33,689 bases of DNA from DATBWZ01 sp036514535 (GTDB lineage: Bacteria; JAMCPX01; DATBWZ01). Shown piece by piece: positions 25,312 to 33,516 of the stretch. Location: assembly GCA_036514535.1 (NCBI GenBank), contig DATBWZ010000138.1:1-33689 (forward strand). Reading direction: 5' to 3'. A program made the position numbers and the translations under genes. Numbering within the stretch: the stretch's first letter is position 1; every line of letters starts with the position of its first letter. The notes beneath the pieces are model-generated. The model was not told where the DNA came from, did no database searches, and worked only from the letters and a program-made list of their open reading frames with translations.

Positions 25312-26091
25312 TTACAATCTACCCATACCCAATATCCTCATAGAGACAGACAATAAAAATATCCCTGCAAGCGAAAACATGATTATAAAATCCGACGGCT
25401 TAATCTTTATCTCAAGATAAGACGTCCTTTTGTGGGCGCTTGAAAACCCCCTCGCTTCAAGAGCAATCGTTAGTTGCGTAACATTGCGCATGCCGTACAA
25501 AAAAGAAGGAATCAACAAAGGGATATAATTCCTTAGCCTGCGGATGACGGAACCGCCCCTAAGGTCAAGTCCGCGCGACTCCTGCGCATCAACAATGCCA
25601 GCCCCTGCGCCAAGAAAAACGGGGAGCAGCCTTACTGCGGCCATAAGTGAAAACGCTATTCTGAAAGGGACTCCGAGGTTTTTTAAGCCATATCCAATTT
25701 CTTCAATTCTTGTAGTATAAATCAGCACCATGCCGGCAAGGAGCATCCCTGTAAGCCTCATGACAGCAGAGGCGCTGTACATTAATCCATTTTCAGTTAC
25801 AGAAATGCCGGCAAATTCTACAACCTTCGCTCCCTCTTTTATAAAAATACTCCACAACAGAAAACTCATGATTGCAAAAGCAAGAATTACCCACCACATC
25901 TTCATAATATTCTTTGCGGTCCCGGATATGATAACAAGAACAAACAAAAAAACAAATTCAGGCAAAATAAAAAGCGGAGCGTTAAACACAAGAAATTGCG
26001 CAAAAATCAGGATCAGGGATACAATCTTTGCTGTTGGATGGACTCTGTGAATAAATGTATTTTTATCTGCATATAATTCTATGTTTATCAC
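25312..26091 (-). CDS. ecfT: Energy-coupling factor transporter transmembrane subunit
   Basis: This is the T subunit of an ECF vitamin/metal transporter in the inner membrane (259 aa). It has about five hydrophobic segments. The two cytoplasmic coupling motifs that contact the ATPases are present: AQESRGLDL (S172-R-G) and ALEARGF (A213-R-G). Its ATG overlaps the stop of the ATPase gene as ATGA, so translation is coupled. No substrate-binding S component is encoded beside it or elsewhere in the window. It is therefore probably a shared (group II) module, or its S gene is elsewhere. The gene converges with the radical SAM gene and shows no obvious terminator in the 13-nt gap. Confidence 0.93.
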   Translation of the reverse strand: MINIELYADKNTFIHRVHPTAKIVSLILIFAQFLVFNAPLFILPEFVFLFVLVIISGTAKNIMKMWWVILAFAIMSFLLWSIFIKEGAKVVEFAGISVTENGLMYSASAVMRLTGMLLAGMVLIYTTRIEEIGYGLKNLGVPFRIAFSLMAAVRLLPVFLGAGAGIVDAQESRGLDLRGGSVIRRLRNYIPLLIPSFLYGMRNVTQLTIALEARGFSSAHKRTSYLEIKIKPSDFIIMFSLAGIFLLSVSMRILGMGRL

Positions 26092-27761
26092 AGCAGCAGC
26101 CTCACCATCTCGTCCGTGTTCAGTAAAGGAATGCCAAATTTCATGCCAAGCCGGGTTATTAGCGGCGCCTCAAGCGATAGATTCCCGAGCAGTTCATATT
26201 GCGAAAAGAATTTCCTCACTGGCCCATTGTATCTTATTTCTCCGTCCTTCATTGCAACAGCAGTTTTTGCATATTCAGCGACTATATTCATAGCGTGAGT
26301 TATTATAATAACAGTCTTTCCGCTTTCATTTAATTTTCTGAGCATCTCCATCGTCCTGATTCTCCCGGAATAATCCAAGCCGGTGGTCGGTTCGTCAAGT
26401 ATTATTATCTCCGGGGAAGCTGAGAGCGCTGAGGCAACCGCAACCTTTTCCCTCTCGCCTCTTGTGAGCATAAAGGGATCCGCATTTTCCTGTCCCATGA
26501 GTCCTACTGTTTCAATGGCAGCGGCAGACTTCTGTCTGACAATCTGCTCAGCCATTCCAAAATTCTTCGGAGCAAATGCAACCTCGTCGTACACGGTCTC
26601 ACAAAATATCTGGTGGTCTGGATTCTGGAACACATATCCTACTCTAAGTCCTATTTCGCTCCTTTTCAATTTGCGAACATCATCCCCGAAGATTCGCACT
26701 ATTCCTTCTGCAGGCTCAAGCAACCTGTTGATATGCTTCGCAAGCGTTGTCTTTCCGCTCCCGTTCTGCCCGACAATTGCAACAAAATCACCCTTCGCAA
26801 TAGAAAGATTTATGTTCTTTACAGCAGCAATGCCATTATTATAAATATGGCTGACATTTTGAAATTCAATCACCGGCTCTCCTAAAATCCTGCTGCTGCC
26901 ACCGGATACTTTTGCGAAATCAGCCCTGTCAGGCACCAATTTAATCTTCTCAAGAACTTTGTATGCATCCTCAATCTCTAACGGCATCTCTTTAACCCCA
27001 AGTCTCTCAAAGAGTTCGGCAACCGGATGCGGCATAATTCCCAGTGCTCTCATATCAGAAGGTTTTTTTAAAACATCCGGGGTGTAATTATAATTGGCAA
27101 GCCTTCCTTTAGAAAAGACTGCGCAACTATCTGTCCCTGCTATGTCCTCAACCTCATGCTCTACAATAATTATGGTCTTACCCTTTTTTTTCATCTCCTT
27201 AAGCACCTCAAGGATCTTTTTTCTGCCCGCAGGGTCAAGGTCGGTCATGGACTCATCAAGAACGAGAATATCCGGTTCCAGCGCAAGCACAGACGCAATT
27301 GCAAGCCTCTGCTTCTGTCCTCCGGAAAGGGTCGCAGGGTTGCGCAATTCCAGCCCAGTAAGACCAGCAATTTCAAGTACTTCGCCAACGCGCTTTTTCA
27401 TTAAATCCCTGCTGCACCCTGCACTCTCCATACCAAAAGATATCTCCAGATCCACCCTGGTGGAAAAAATCTGCGACTCAAAATCCTGGAAAACCACTCC
27501 CACCATCCTTCCCATTTCGGAAACCGATCTTCCGCTTATATCATCGTTATTAATAACCACACTGCCTGAAAATTCCCCCTTCAGGAATTCAGGGATCAGC
27601 CTGTTAAGGACAAGGCAGAATGTGGACTTGCCAGCCCTGTTTGGTCCAGCAACCCAAATAAACTCTCCCCTGTTAATTTTTAAATTGATATTTTCCAATG
27701 CGCCGGCATGGGAGCCTGCGTAAGCAAAGTTGAGGTCTTCAATGGAAATGGCGACTGGCAT
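26088..27761 (-). CDS. ECF transporter ATPase, two fused ABC domains
   Basis: This is an energy-coupling ATPase of 557 aa that carries both nucleotide-binding domains in one chain (EcfA1-EcfA2 or YkoD-like). Domain 1 has Walker A GPNRAGKS at 39-46, signature LSGGQ at 145-149 and Walker B glutamate E170 in LVLDESMTDLDP. Domain 2 has GQNGSGKT at 331-338, a divergent signature LTRGE at 432-436 and E457 in ILDEPTTGLDY. The arginine in place of glycine suggests that one ATP site may be weaker. It overlaps ecfT by 4 nt and begins 10 nt after pabC. There is no Shine-Dalgarno at its ATG, but a TATAAT ends 9 nt before it without a good -35. Confidence 0.93.
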   Translation of the reverse strand: MPVAISIEDLNFAYAGSHAGALENINLKINRGEFIWVAGPNRAGKSTFCLVLNRLIPEFLKGEFSGSVVINNDDISGRSVSEMGRMVGVVFQDFESQIFSTRVDLEISFGMESAGCSRDLMKKRVGEVLEIAGLTGLELRNPATLSGGQKQRLAIASVLALEPDILVLDESMTDLDPAGRKKILEVLKEMKKKGKTIIIVEHEVEDIAGTDSCAVFSKGRLANYNYTPDVLKKPSDMRALGIMPHPVAELFERLGVKEMPLEIEDAYKVLEKIKLVPDRADFAKVSGGSSRILGEPVIEFQNVSHIYNNGIAAVKNINLSIAKGDFVAIVGQNGSGKTTLAKHINRLLEPAEGIVRIFGDDVRKLKRSEIGLRVGYVFQNPDHQIFCETVYDEVAFAPKNFGMAEQIVRQKSAAAIETVGLMGQENADPFMLTRGEREKVAVASALSASPEIIILDEPTTGLDYSGRIRTMEMLRKLNESGKTVIIITHAMNIVAEYAKTAVAMKDGEIRYNGPVRKFFSQYELLGNLSLEAPLITRLGMKFGIPLLNTDEMVRLLL

Positions 27762-27771
27762 GACGTTTAAA

Positions 27772-28608
27772 TTATAACCTTTTATATCCCAGAATTATTG
27801 AGTTCAAAATTTTATTCTCTCTCCAATTGCGCCTCATTTTCACTGGAATAATTCCATGGGAAGTATTGGTTAGAAAAACAGCGTCCGAACTAATAAGTTC
27901 TTTTTTTTTGAAATACCCCTCAACAATTTTTATTCTCTTTTGCCTTGCTATTTTCATGACAACAGAACGGGTAATCCCCGGAAGGATTCCCAGCGCTGTT
28001 GCGGGGGTAAACAGTTTTCGCTCCTTAACGAAAAATATATTGCTTGATGCTCCCTCGGCAACATATCCGTCCCTCGTGACAAAAACCGACTCAAAGGCTC
28101 CTTTTTGCCTCGCATAAATTTTAGCAAGGACTGCCGGCTGGTAGCTCATTGATTTCACCGTAAGACTGCGTCTTGTACTGCCAAAGAGATTCTCATCCAA
28201 AAATACAATTTTTACCCCCTCTTTTAAAATAACATCTGTATCCGGCACAGACCTGGTCGTAATAAGCAATGTAGGCCTGGATATTAAGGCGCTGTCAACC
28301 CAGGGCAGCCTCCCGGCAGTATTTCCACGGGTTACGGATATTCTCAAAACAGCATCTTTTAAATTATTCTTCTTAAGAACAGAAGAAATTGCGCCAGGCA
28401 GGACCGCGGTGTCAAATCTTATACCCGCATTATGAAGGCTCTTTTTCAATCTTTTAATATGTCCCAAAAACATAAATGCCTTCCCATTGCAAATCCTAAT
28501 TGTTTCGTACACACCATCTCCGTAAAGAAATCCGGAATCTAAAATATTTACAAAAGCCTGGTTTTCAGGAATCGTCCGTCCGTTAAGGCAGCAATAATTC
28601 ATCTTCAT
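27772..28608 (-). CDS. pabC: Class IV aminotransferase, probable aminodeoxychorismate lyase
   Basis: This is a fold-type IV PLP enzyme of 278 aa. The N-terminus has GFLYGDGVYETIRI, the PLP lysine is K152 in LTVKSMSYQP, and the cofactor-binding loop is EGASSNIFFV followed by LPGITRSVV. The fold is shared with D-amino-acid and branched-chain aminotransferases. Its overlap of 26 nt with pabB strongly suggests 4-amino-4-deoxychorismate lyase, which releases p-aminobenzoate and pyruvate for folate synthesis. AAGGAG lies 8 nt before the ATG. The amidotransferase subunit (pabA/trpG) is not in the window. Confidence 0.85.
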   Translation of the reverse strand: MKMNYCCLNGRTIPENQAFVNILDSGFLYGDGVYETIRICNGKAFMFLGHIKRLKKSLHNAGIRFDTAVLPGAISSVLKKNNLKDAVLRISVTRGNTAGRLPWVDSALISRPTLLITTRSVPDTDVILKEGVKIVFLDENLFGSTRRSLTVKSMSYQPAVLAKIYARQKGAFESVFVTRDGYVAEGASSNIFFVKERKLFTPATALGILPGITRSVVMKIARQKRIKIVEGYFKKKELISSDAVFLTNTSHGIIPVKMRRNWRENKILNSIILGYKRL

Positions 28609-29860
28609 TTTTCAATCTCCTTATTGTTTCTTCCAAAACCTTCAGTTTTGTTTCTGTCTCCATGTATTCCTGCACAGGGTCAGAATCATACACAATTGCC
28701 CCTCCAACCGGATAATATGCCCTGTTGCCACGTATAATCATTGTTCTGATAGCAATGTTCATATCCATGCTGCCATCTGCAGAAATATACCCGATGGAAC
28801 CTGTATAAATTCCGCGGTTATATCCCTCCACCTCATCAATAATCTGCATTGCCTTTATTTTGGGCGTACCGGTGACAGATCCCCCTGGAAAACAAGACTT
28901 CAGAATATCTATAACATCCAGCCCGTTTTTAACCCTCCCGGATATTCTTGACACCATGTGATGAACAGTCTTAAAAGATCTAACCGCAAACAGATCATCA
29001 ACTTTTACGCTGCCGTATTCGCAAACCCTGCCAAGATCGTTTCTTAAAAGGTCAACAATCATCAGATGTTCCGCATTGTCCTTAATGCTGGTTCTTAACA
29101 ACCCCTTTAAACGGCGATCCTCTTTCTTGTTTTCGCTACGGGGCATTGTCCCCTTTATCGGAAATGTCTCAAGCATTCTGCCCCGTTTTCTTAAAAATCT
29201 CTCCGGTGAAACAGAAATGACATTGATATCTCCTAAATTTAAAAATACTCCAAACTGCGGCGAAGCAACCTCCCGAAGATTTACATAGAATCTCCATGGA
29301 TCACCCTTGAAACGATATTCTACCCTGTGCGAAAGGTTTACCTGATAGACCTCGCCCTCGCAAATATACTCCTTAATCTTTGCAATCTTTGCCGAATATT
29401 CCCGCAATGGCATCTTAAAAACATTGGTAATTTCAGGCCTACAACAAACATCGCCTATTTTATTAGATTTATAACTTAACACGCTTGTTTTATTGAATAT
29501 TTTAATTCTTGATTTTTCGGTAGTTTTAAAATTACGAAAGAACATCAGGGCTATATCCGGGACATCGCTTTTAAATTCGTTTTGTCGCAGTGATGGCTCA
29601 ATGGTTTTTGCTGCATTATACCCTATGTATCCTGCAACGCCCCCGTCCTTTTCTTTGGTTATCTTTCGCAGCTCCCTTAAAAGCCGGCGGATCTCATCCC
29701 ATGGATCTGCCCTGTAATTGATCCATTTTCCGTCAGAATATATTTCGCACCTGTTATTACGGTAACAGAATACAGCAAAAGGATTATGCCCCCAAAGGAT
29801 GTATCTGCTCCTGGCCCTGTCTATCAGAAATGAATAATTACTTGAGTCATTAAACCCCAA
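28583..29860 (-). CDS. pabB: Aminodeoxychorismate synthase component I
   Basis: This chorismate-using enzyme adds an amino group to give 4-amino-4-deoxychorismate for folate (425 aa). The diagnostic PIKGT at 234-238 carries the lysine that forms the covalent intermediate in PabB, where anthranilate synthases have PIAGT. Also present are DLLRNDLGRVC, CFPGGSVTGTPKIKAMQIIDEVE and GGAIVYDSDPVQEYMETETK. The N-terminal lobe is shorter than in E. coli PabB. The start is TTG at 29860, since an in-frame TAA lies just upstream and AAAAGG is near. It is preceded by a 46-codon basic gene at 26 nt and overlaps pabC. Confidence 0.92.
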   Translation of the reverse strand: MGFNDSSNYSFLIDRARSRYILWGHNPFAVFCYRNNRCEIYSDGKWINYRADPWDEIRRLLRELRKITKEKDGGVAGYIGYNAAKTIEPSLRQNEFKSDVPDIALMFFRNFKTTEKSRIKIFNKTSVLSYKSNKIGDVCCRPEITNVFKMPLREYSAKIAKIKEYICEGEVYQVNLSHRVEYRFKGDPWRFYVNLREVASPQFGVFLNLGDINVISVSPERFLRKRGRMLETFPIKGTMPRSENKKEDRRLKGLLRTSIKDNAEHLMIVDLLRNDLGRVCEYGSVKVDDLFAVRSFKTVHHMVSRISGRVKNGLDVIDILKSCFPGGSVTGTPKIKAMQIIDEVEGYNRGIYTGSIGYISADGSMDMNIAIRTMIIRGNRAYYPVGGAIVYDSDPVQEYMETETKLKVLEETIRRLKNEDELLLP

Positions 29861-29886
29861 GTTGACCTTTTATCCTGTTGTATTAA

Positions 29887-30027
29887 CTATTTCTTACGCG
29901 TTTTTTCTGACAAAGAAGCCTTTGGTTTGTTTCCTTTTGCCTTCGGCACAGAGGCTTTTCTTCTCAATTTCAGCCGCGTTTCTCTTCTTTTTCGCCTTCT
30001 TCTGATTTCTCTTTTCCGTTCTCTCAT
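29887..30027 (-). CDS. Small Arg/Lys-rich protein (DUF6800-like), 46 aa
   Basis: This is a very basic small protein missed by length cut-offs. It starts MRERKREIRRRRKRRETR and ends SLSEKTRKK. A strong CTGGAGG Shine-Dalgarno lies 6 nt before the ATG. The opening pattern resembles the DUF6800 family of tiny basic proteins (M-x-E-R-x-R-E-I-R-R-R-R-x-R). I make that link from memory of the pattern, not from a search. Its charge suggests RNA or ribosome binding, but the function is unknown. It is the first gene of a unit with pabB and pabC and has a TATAAT upstream. Confidence 0.72.
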   Translation of the reverse strand: MRERKREIRRRRKRRETRLKLRRKASVPKAKGNKPKASLSEKTRKK

Positions 30028-30062
30028 TTATTCCTCCAGTTTTTATTTCTGAATTTAGTCAT

Positions 30063-30091
30063 ATTATATTTTAAGTTCTTTTTTAATTCCA
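30063..30091 (-). promoter_or_regulatory. Candidate promoter of the small basic gene and pabB-pabC
   Basis: On the minus strand there is a perfect TATAAT (30063-30068) with a weak -35 (TGGAAT) 17 bp upstream. It faces away from the uvrB promoter. Confidence 0.4.
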
Positions 30092-30122
30092 TAAAATTAA
30101 CACGGTACGGAATTTTAATTTT

Positions 30123-30151
30123 TTGTTCAATATTTCAAATCCCGTTATAAA
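30123..30151 (+). promoter_or_regulatory. Promoter of uvrB, placed for a leaderless mRNA
   Basis: TTGTTC (30123-30128), 17 bp, TATAAA (30146-30151). The start would fall at about 30158, after the first ATG (30152) and 3 nt before the second (30161). I see no LexA-type SOS box. Confidence 0.55.
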
Positions 30152-30160
30152 ATGGAAAGT

Positions 30161-32155
30161 ATGGCAAACTTCAAACTTGTCACCGAATACGGCTCCAAAG
30201 GCGACCAGCCGCAGGCCATTGAAAAATTAATCAAAAATCTGAAGGAAAAAGTGAAGCACCAGGTTCTACTGGGAGTCACTGGTTCAGGCAAGACATTTAC
30301 AATGGCAAATGTAATAGCAACAATGAACATTCCAACCCTCGTGGTCGCCCATAATAAAACTCTCGCTGCCCAGCTTTACGGGGAATTCAAACAACTTTTT
30401 CCTGAAAATGCGGTTGAATATTTTGTGAGTTATTATGATTACTATCAACCGGAAGCGTATGTTCCTGCAAGGGACCTTTACATAGAAAAGGAAGCAACAA
30501 TAAATGACGAAATAGACAAGATGCGCCATGCAGCAACATATGCGTTGTTTGAGCGCAATGATGTTATTATAGTTGCATCGGTCTCCTGCATTTACGGATT
30601 GGGTTCGCCAGAGGCATATCACGGAATGCTGATAGTGCTTGAGATCGGAATGGAAATAGAAAGGAACAGCCTTCTGCGCAAACTCGTCGAAATCCAATAT
30701 CAGCGAAACGACTATGACTTTCACAGAGGGACATTCAGGGTTCGCGGAGACACAGTAGAAATCTTTCCTGTCTATGAAGACAGGCTCGCTTTAAGAATTG
30801 AATTCTTCGGAGATACGATTGACGGAATTCACGAAATTGACCCATTAACCGGTAAAATCCTGAGGTCTCTTGAAAAGACACCGGTGTATCCCGGCAGCCA
30901 TTATGTCACTCCTGAGGATAGAATTAAAAAGACAATAAATACAATCAGGGAAGAACTCTATGCCAGGCTGCGGGAATTTAAAAAACAGGGAAAACTCATA
31001 GAGGCTCAGCGGCTTGAACAGAGAACAAATTATGATCTGGAAATGCTGGAGACAATGGGATACTGTACCGGCATAGAAAACTATTCCAGACACCTGACAG
31101 GCAGGCTACCAGGACAGCCCCCCCCTACTCTGATGGATTATTTTCCGCGAAATTTTCTCTTGTTCGTTGACGAAAGCCACATGACCATCCCGCAACTTAA
31201 CGGCATGTACCGCGGGGATCGCTCCAGGAAAGAGACCCTGATGGAATACGGCTTCAGATTGCCATCTGCCTTAGACAACAGGCCTTTGATGTTTGAAGAA
31301 TTTGAGAACATGCTGAACCAGGCAATATATGTCTCAGCCACTCCTTCTGAATATGAAATTAAAAAGAGCAATAATCTTGTTGTAGAGCAGATAATCCGGC
31401 CCACAGGCTTGATTGATCCTGATGTTGCTGTAAAACCAGCTACACACCAGGTTGATGATTTAATGGAGGAGATAAGAAAGACGGTTCAACATAAAGAGCG
31501 TGTACTTGTTACAACGCTGACAAAGAGGAGCGCTGAAGACCTTAAAGAATACTATGAAGGATTAAACATACGGGTAAAGTATCTGCATTCTGATGTAGAG
31601 ACCCTTGAGCGAATGGAGATTCTAAAAGAACTCAGGGAGGGAAAATTTGATGTTCTGATCGGAATTAATCTGCTGAGAGAGGGTCTTGATTTACCAGAGG
31701 TTTCGCTTGTCGCAATTCTTGATGCAGATAAGGAGGGTTTTCTGCGCTCAGCGCGCGCGCTCATTCAGACATTCGGAAGAGCAGCCAGAAATGTCAATGG
31801 AAGGGTTGTTATGTATGCGGATACTGTTACTGAATCAATGAAAAGAGCAATCGATGAAACAAATAGAAGACGTAAAATCCAGGCGGAGTATAACAAAAAA
31901 CATAAGATAACTCCTGAAACAATCAAAAAATCTATTTTTGATATAAGAAGTTCAATCTACGAAATGGATTACTGCACTGTGCCTGTTGCAGGAGAAACTG
32001 AGACGGAATACATACCTGTGGAGAGAATTCCGGAAACAATAAAAAAACTAAAGAAACAGATGCTGGCCGCAGCAAAAAAACTGGAGTTTGAGAAGGCAGC
32101 GGAATTGAGGGAGAGAATCAAAAAACTGCAGGAAATGGAACTGACAGCGAGGTGA
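30161..32155 (+). CDS. uvrB: Excinuclease ABC subunit B
   Basis: This is the damage-verifying helicase-like subunit of nucleotide excision repair. The 664 residues have Walker A GVTGSGKT at 38-45, the beta-hairpin YYDYYQPEAYVP near 93, the DESH box, SATPSEYE, the motif VI region QTFGRAARN, and a C-terminal UVR domain (LEFEKAAELRERIKKLQEMEL) that binds UvrA/UvrC. I use the ATG at 30161 (MANFKLV) because the promoter predicts that transcription starts after the ATG at 30152; three extra residues are possible otherwise. uvrA and uvrC are not in the window. The gene is complete and its length is normal. Confidence 0.97.
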   Translation: MANFKLVTEYGSKGDQPQAIEKLIKNLKEKVKHQVLLGVTGSGKTFTMANVIATMNIPTLVVAHNKTLAAQLYGEFKQLFPENAVEYFVSYYDYYQPEAYVPARDLYIEKEATINDEIDKMRHAATYALFERNDVIIVASVSCIYGLGSPEAYHGMLIVLEIGMEIERNSLLRKLVEIQYQRNDYDFHRGTFRVRGDTVEIFPVYEDRLALRIEFFGDTIDGIHEIDPLTGKILRSLEKTPVYPGSHYVTPEDRIKKTINTIREELYARLREFKKQGKLIEAQRLEQRTNYDLEMLETMGYCTGIENYSRHLTGRLPGQPPPTLMDYFPRNFLLFVDESHMTIPQLNGMYRGDRSRKETLMEYGFRLPSALDNRPLMFEEFENMLNQAIYVSATPSEYEIKKSNNLVVEQIIRPTGLIDPDVAVKPATHQVDDLMEEIRKTVQHKERVLVTTLTKRSAEDLKEYYEGLNIRVKYLHSDVETLERMEILKELREGKFDVLIGINLLREGLDLPEVSLVAILDADKEGFLRSARALIQTFGRAARNVNGRVVMYADTVTESMKRAIDETNRRRKIQAEYNKKHKITPETIKKSIFDIRSSIYEMDYCTVPVAGETETEYIPVERIPETIKKLKKQMLAAAKKLEFEKAAELRERIKKLQEMELTAR

Positions 32156-32165
32156 GGTGTCCCAC

Positions 32166-32309
32166 CTTATGTGATGAAAATGACAGGTTCTTCGTTAGTA
32201 GCATAGCCTGTGCGGAATAAAACATAGCGTAGTATGCCCTTGAAATTGAAGACTCGTAATCTTCTTCTTTAAGGAGTAGTTCGGCACTCTTGAGATACTT
32301 TTTCGCCAA
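32166..32309 (-). pseudogene. Remnant of a HEPN-domain protein
   Basis: Forty-eight codons match the first helices of HEPN-domain proteins: KKYLKSAELLLKEEDYESSI, SRAYYAMFYSAQAMLL and SFSSHK. HEPN families normally continue after SSHK for some 60-80 more residues, but here the similarity ends and the frame runs into uvrB. An in-frame stop lies just before the TTG, and no better start exists, so both ends are missing. Intact members are often the toxin or partner of a nucleotidyltransferase (MNT/HEPN pair), and none is nearby. It is best read as a decayed gene. Confidence 0.7.
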
Positions 32310-32316
32310 TTATGGC

Positions 32317-32345
32317 TTGACAAGGCAGATTAACTTTTATATTAT
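32317..32345 (+). promoter_or_regulatory. Promoter of the DUF4412-like gene
   Basis: TTGACA (32317-32322), 17 bp, TATTAT (32340-32345). The start is about 15 nt before the ATG, and TGGAGGT lies in between. Confidence 0.65.
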
Positions 32346-32366
32346 TTTTGATTATGGAGGTATACC

Positions 32367-33443
32367 ATGAAGTCAAGTAAAAATCTATTTGCAATAGGCA
32401 TTTCTTTATTTATTGTTATATCCCTGTGTCCGGCTTTACTTTATGCGGATACTACCGTTGAACGCTTTACCAAGTCCGGAGGATTTGCCGGGATAGGAGC
32501 AAGTGAATCAAATTCGGCAACCAAGATCAGCGGGTTGAAGAAACGGGATATCACAAAAACTAAACTCATAGGGTCGCTTGGCAAATTTGTAACCAAAATG
32601 GCAGGCGATATGGAAACGGATTCAATCACTGATATCAATAAGGACGCAATCTGGACGCTGAACCATAAAAATAAAACCTATACAGAGAATAAAATCTCCG
32701 CGGCTAAGGAAATGATGGAAGGCCATGGAGAAAAAGAAGAAGCAGAAAAAGAACAGGAAAAACCTAAAGTTAAGGTTATAAAAAACGAGTTTTCTGTAAA
32801 AGAAACCGGAGAAAAGAAAAAAATCAATGGATATGATTGCACCGAATATATTCTTACATGGCTTGTGGAAACAGAAAATATTGAAACAAAAGAACGCGCA
32901 AAGAATATTATGACAAACGAACAATGGAATACACCGGAAACAAAGGAGATCAAAGCGCTTCAAAAAGAGGAAACAGAATTCCAGCAAGCATATATGAAAA
33001 AGATGGGAATGGATATGCCGCCTGAAGAAGCGCAGAAATTTGGGCTCGGAATGATGTCGGGCATGCTCGGTGCTGATGAAAAATCCATGCAGGAAAACAT
33101 GAAGAAACTCCAGAAAGAACTGTCAAAGATAAAAGGCTATTCAATAACAACATCAGTGAAATGGGAGAACGAATCAACTGCGCCAAAACAGGACGCAAAA
33201 AAAGCCCCCGAACCTGAAGAGGAAGAAGCAGAAGATGTAGATGTCTCTCAGGGCATCGGCGGCATAATGGGCGGCCTTGCCAAAAAAGCAGCAAAGAAAA
33301 AAATGGCAGAAAAGAAAAAAGAAAAGGAAGCACAGAGAGGTAATGCGGTTTTTGAGTTCTATTCTGAGATAAAGAAGATATCAACCTCATCCGTTAATTC
33401 AGGTGAATTGGAGATACCCCCGGATTACAAACTGACAAAATAA
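32367..33443 (+). CDS. Secreted protein, DUF4412-like, function unknown
   Basis: This exported protein has 358 aa. The signal peptide is MKSSKNLFAIGISLFIVISL with a likely cut after LLYA. The mature part has the pattern seen in DUF4412 or LolA-like periplasmic proteins: DINKDAIWTLNHKNKTYTE (about 89-107), then INGYDCTEYILTW (about 154-166) and a closing YSEIKKISTSSVNSGELEIPPDYK. Between these lie charged, low-complexity stretches (Glu/Lys near 115-140, a Glu/Pro run near 275-295 and a Lys-rich AKKAAKKKMAEKKK near 310). A Met-rich patch (MKKMGMDMPPEE, MMSGMLG) sits near 210-235. TGGAGGT precedes the ATG. The domain link is tentative and the role is unknown. Confidence 0.7.
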   Translation: MKSSKNLFAIGISLFIVISLCPALLYADTTVERFTKSGGFAGIGASESNSATKISGLKKRDITKTKLIGSLGKFVTKMAGDMETDSITDINKDAIWTLNHKNKTYTENKISAAKEMMEGHGEKEEAEKEQEKPKVKVIKNEFSVKETGEKKKINGYDCTEYILTWLVETENIETKERAKNIMTNEQWNTPETKEIKALQKEETEFQQAYMKKMGMDMPPEEAQKFGLGMMSGMLGADEKSMQENMKKLQKELSKIKGYSITTSVKWENESTAPKQDAKKAPEPEEEEAEDVDVSQGIGGIMGGLAKKAAKKKMAEKKKEKEAQRGNAVFEFYSEIKKISTSSVNSGELEIPPDYKLTK

Positions 33444-33481
33444 ACATCAAAGATCAGAATATTTTCATCTCTTTCTTCATC

Positions 33482-33510
33482 TTGACTTGCTAATTTTTTC
33501 TGACCATAAT
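33482..33510 (+). promoter_or_regulatory. Promoter of the partial right-edge gene, leaderless layout
   Basis: TTGACT (33482-33487), 17 bp, CATAAT (33505-33510). Only 6 nt separate the -10 from the ATG at 33517, so transcription should begin on the start codon itself. Confidence 0.55.
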
Positions 33511-33516
33511 CAGATT

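Noticed and set aside
30028..30160. LexA/SOS operator before uvrB
   Set aside because: I found neither a CTGT-N8-ACAG nor a GAAC-N4-GTTC type dyad in this gap.
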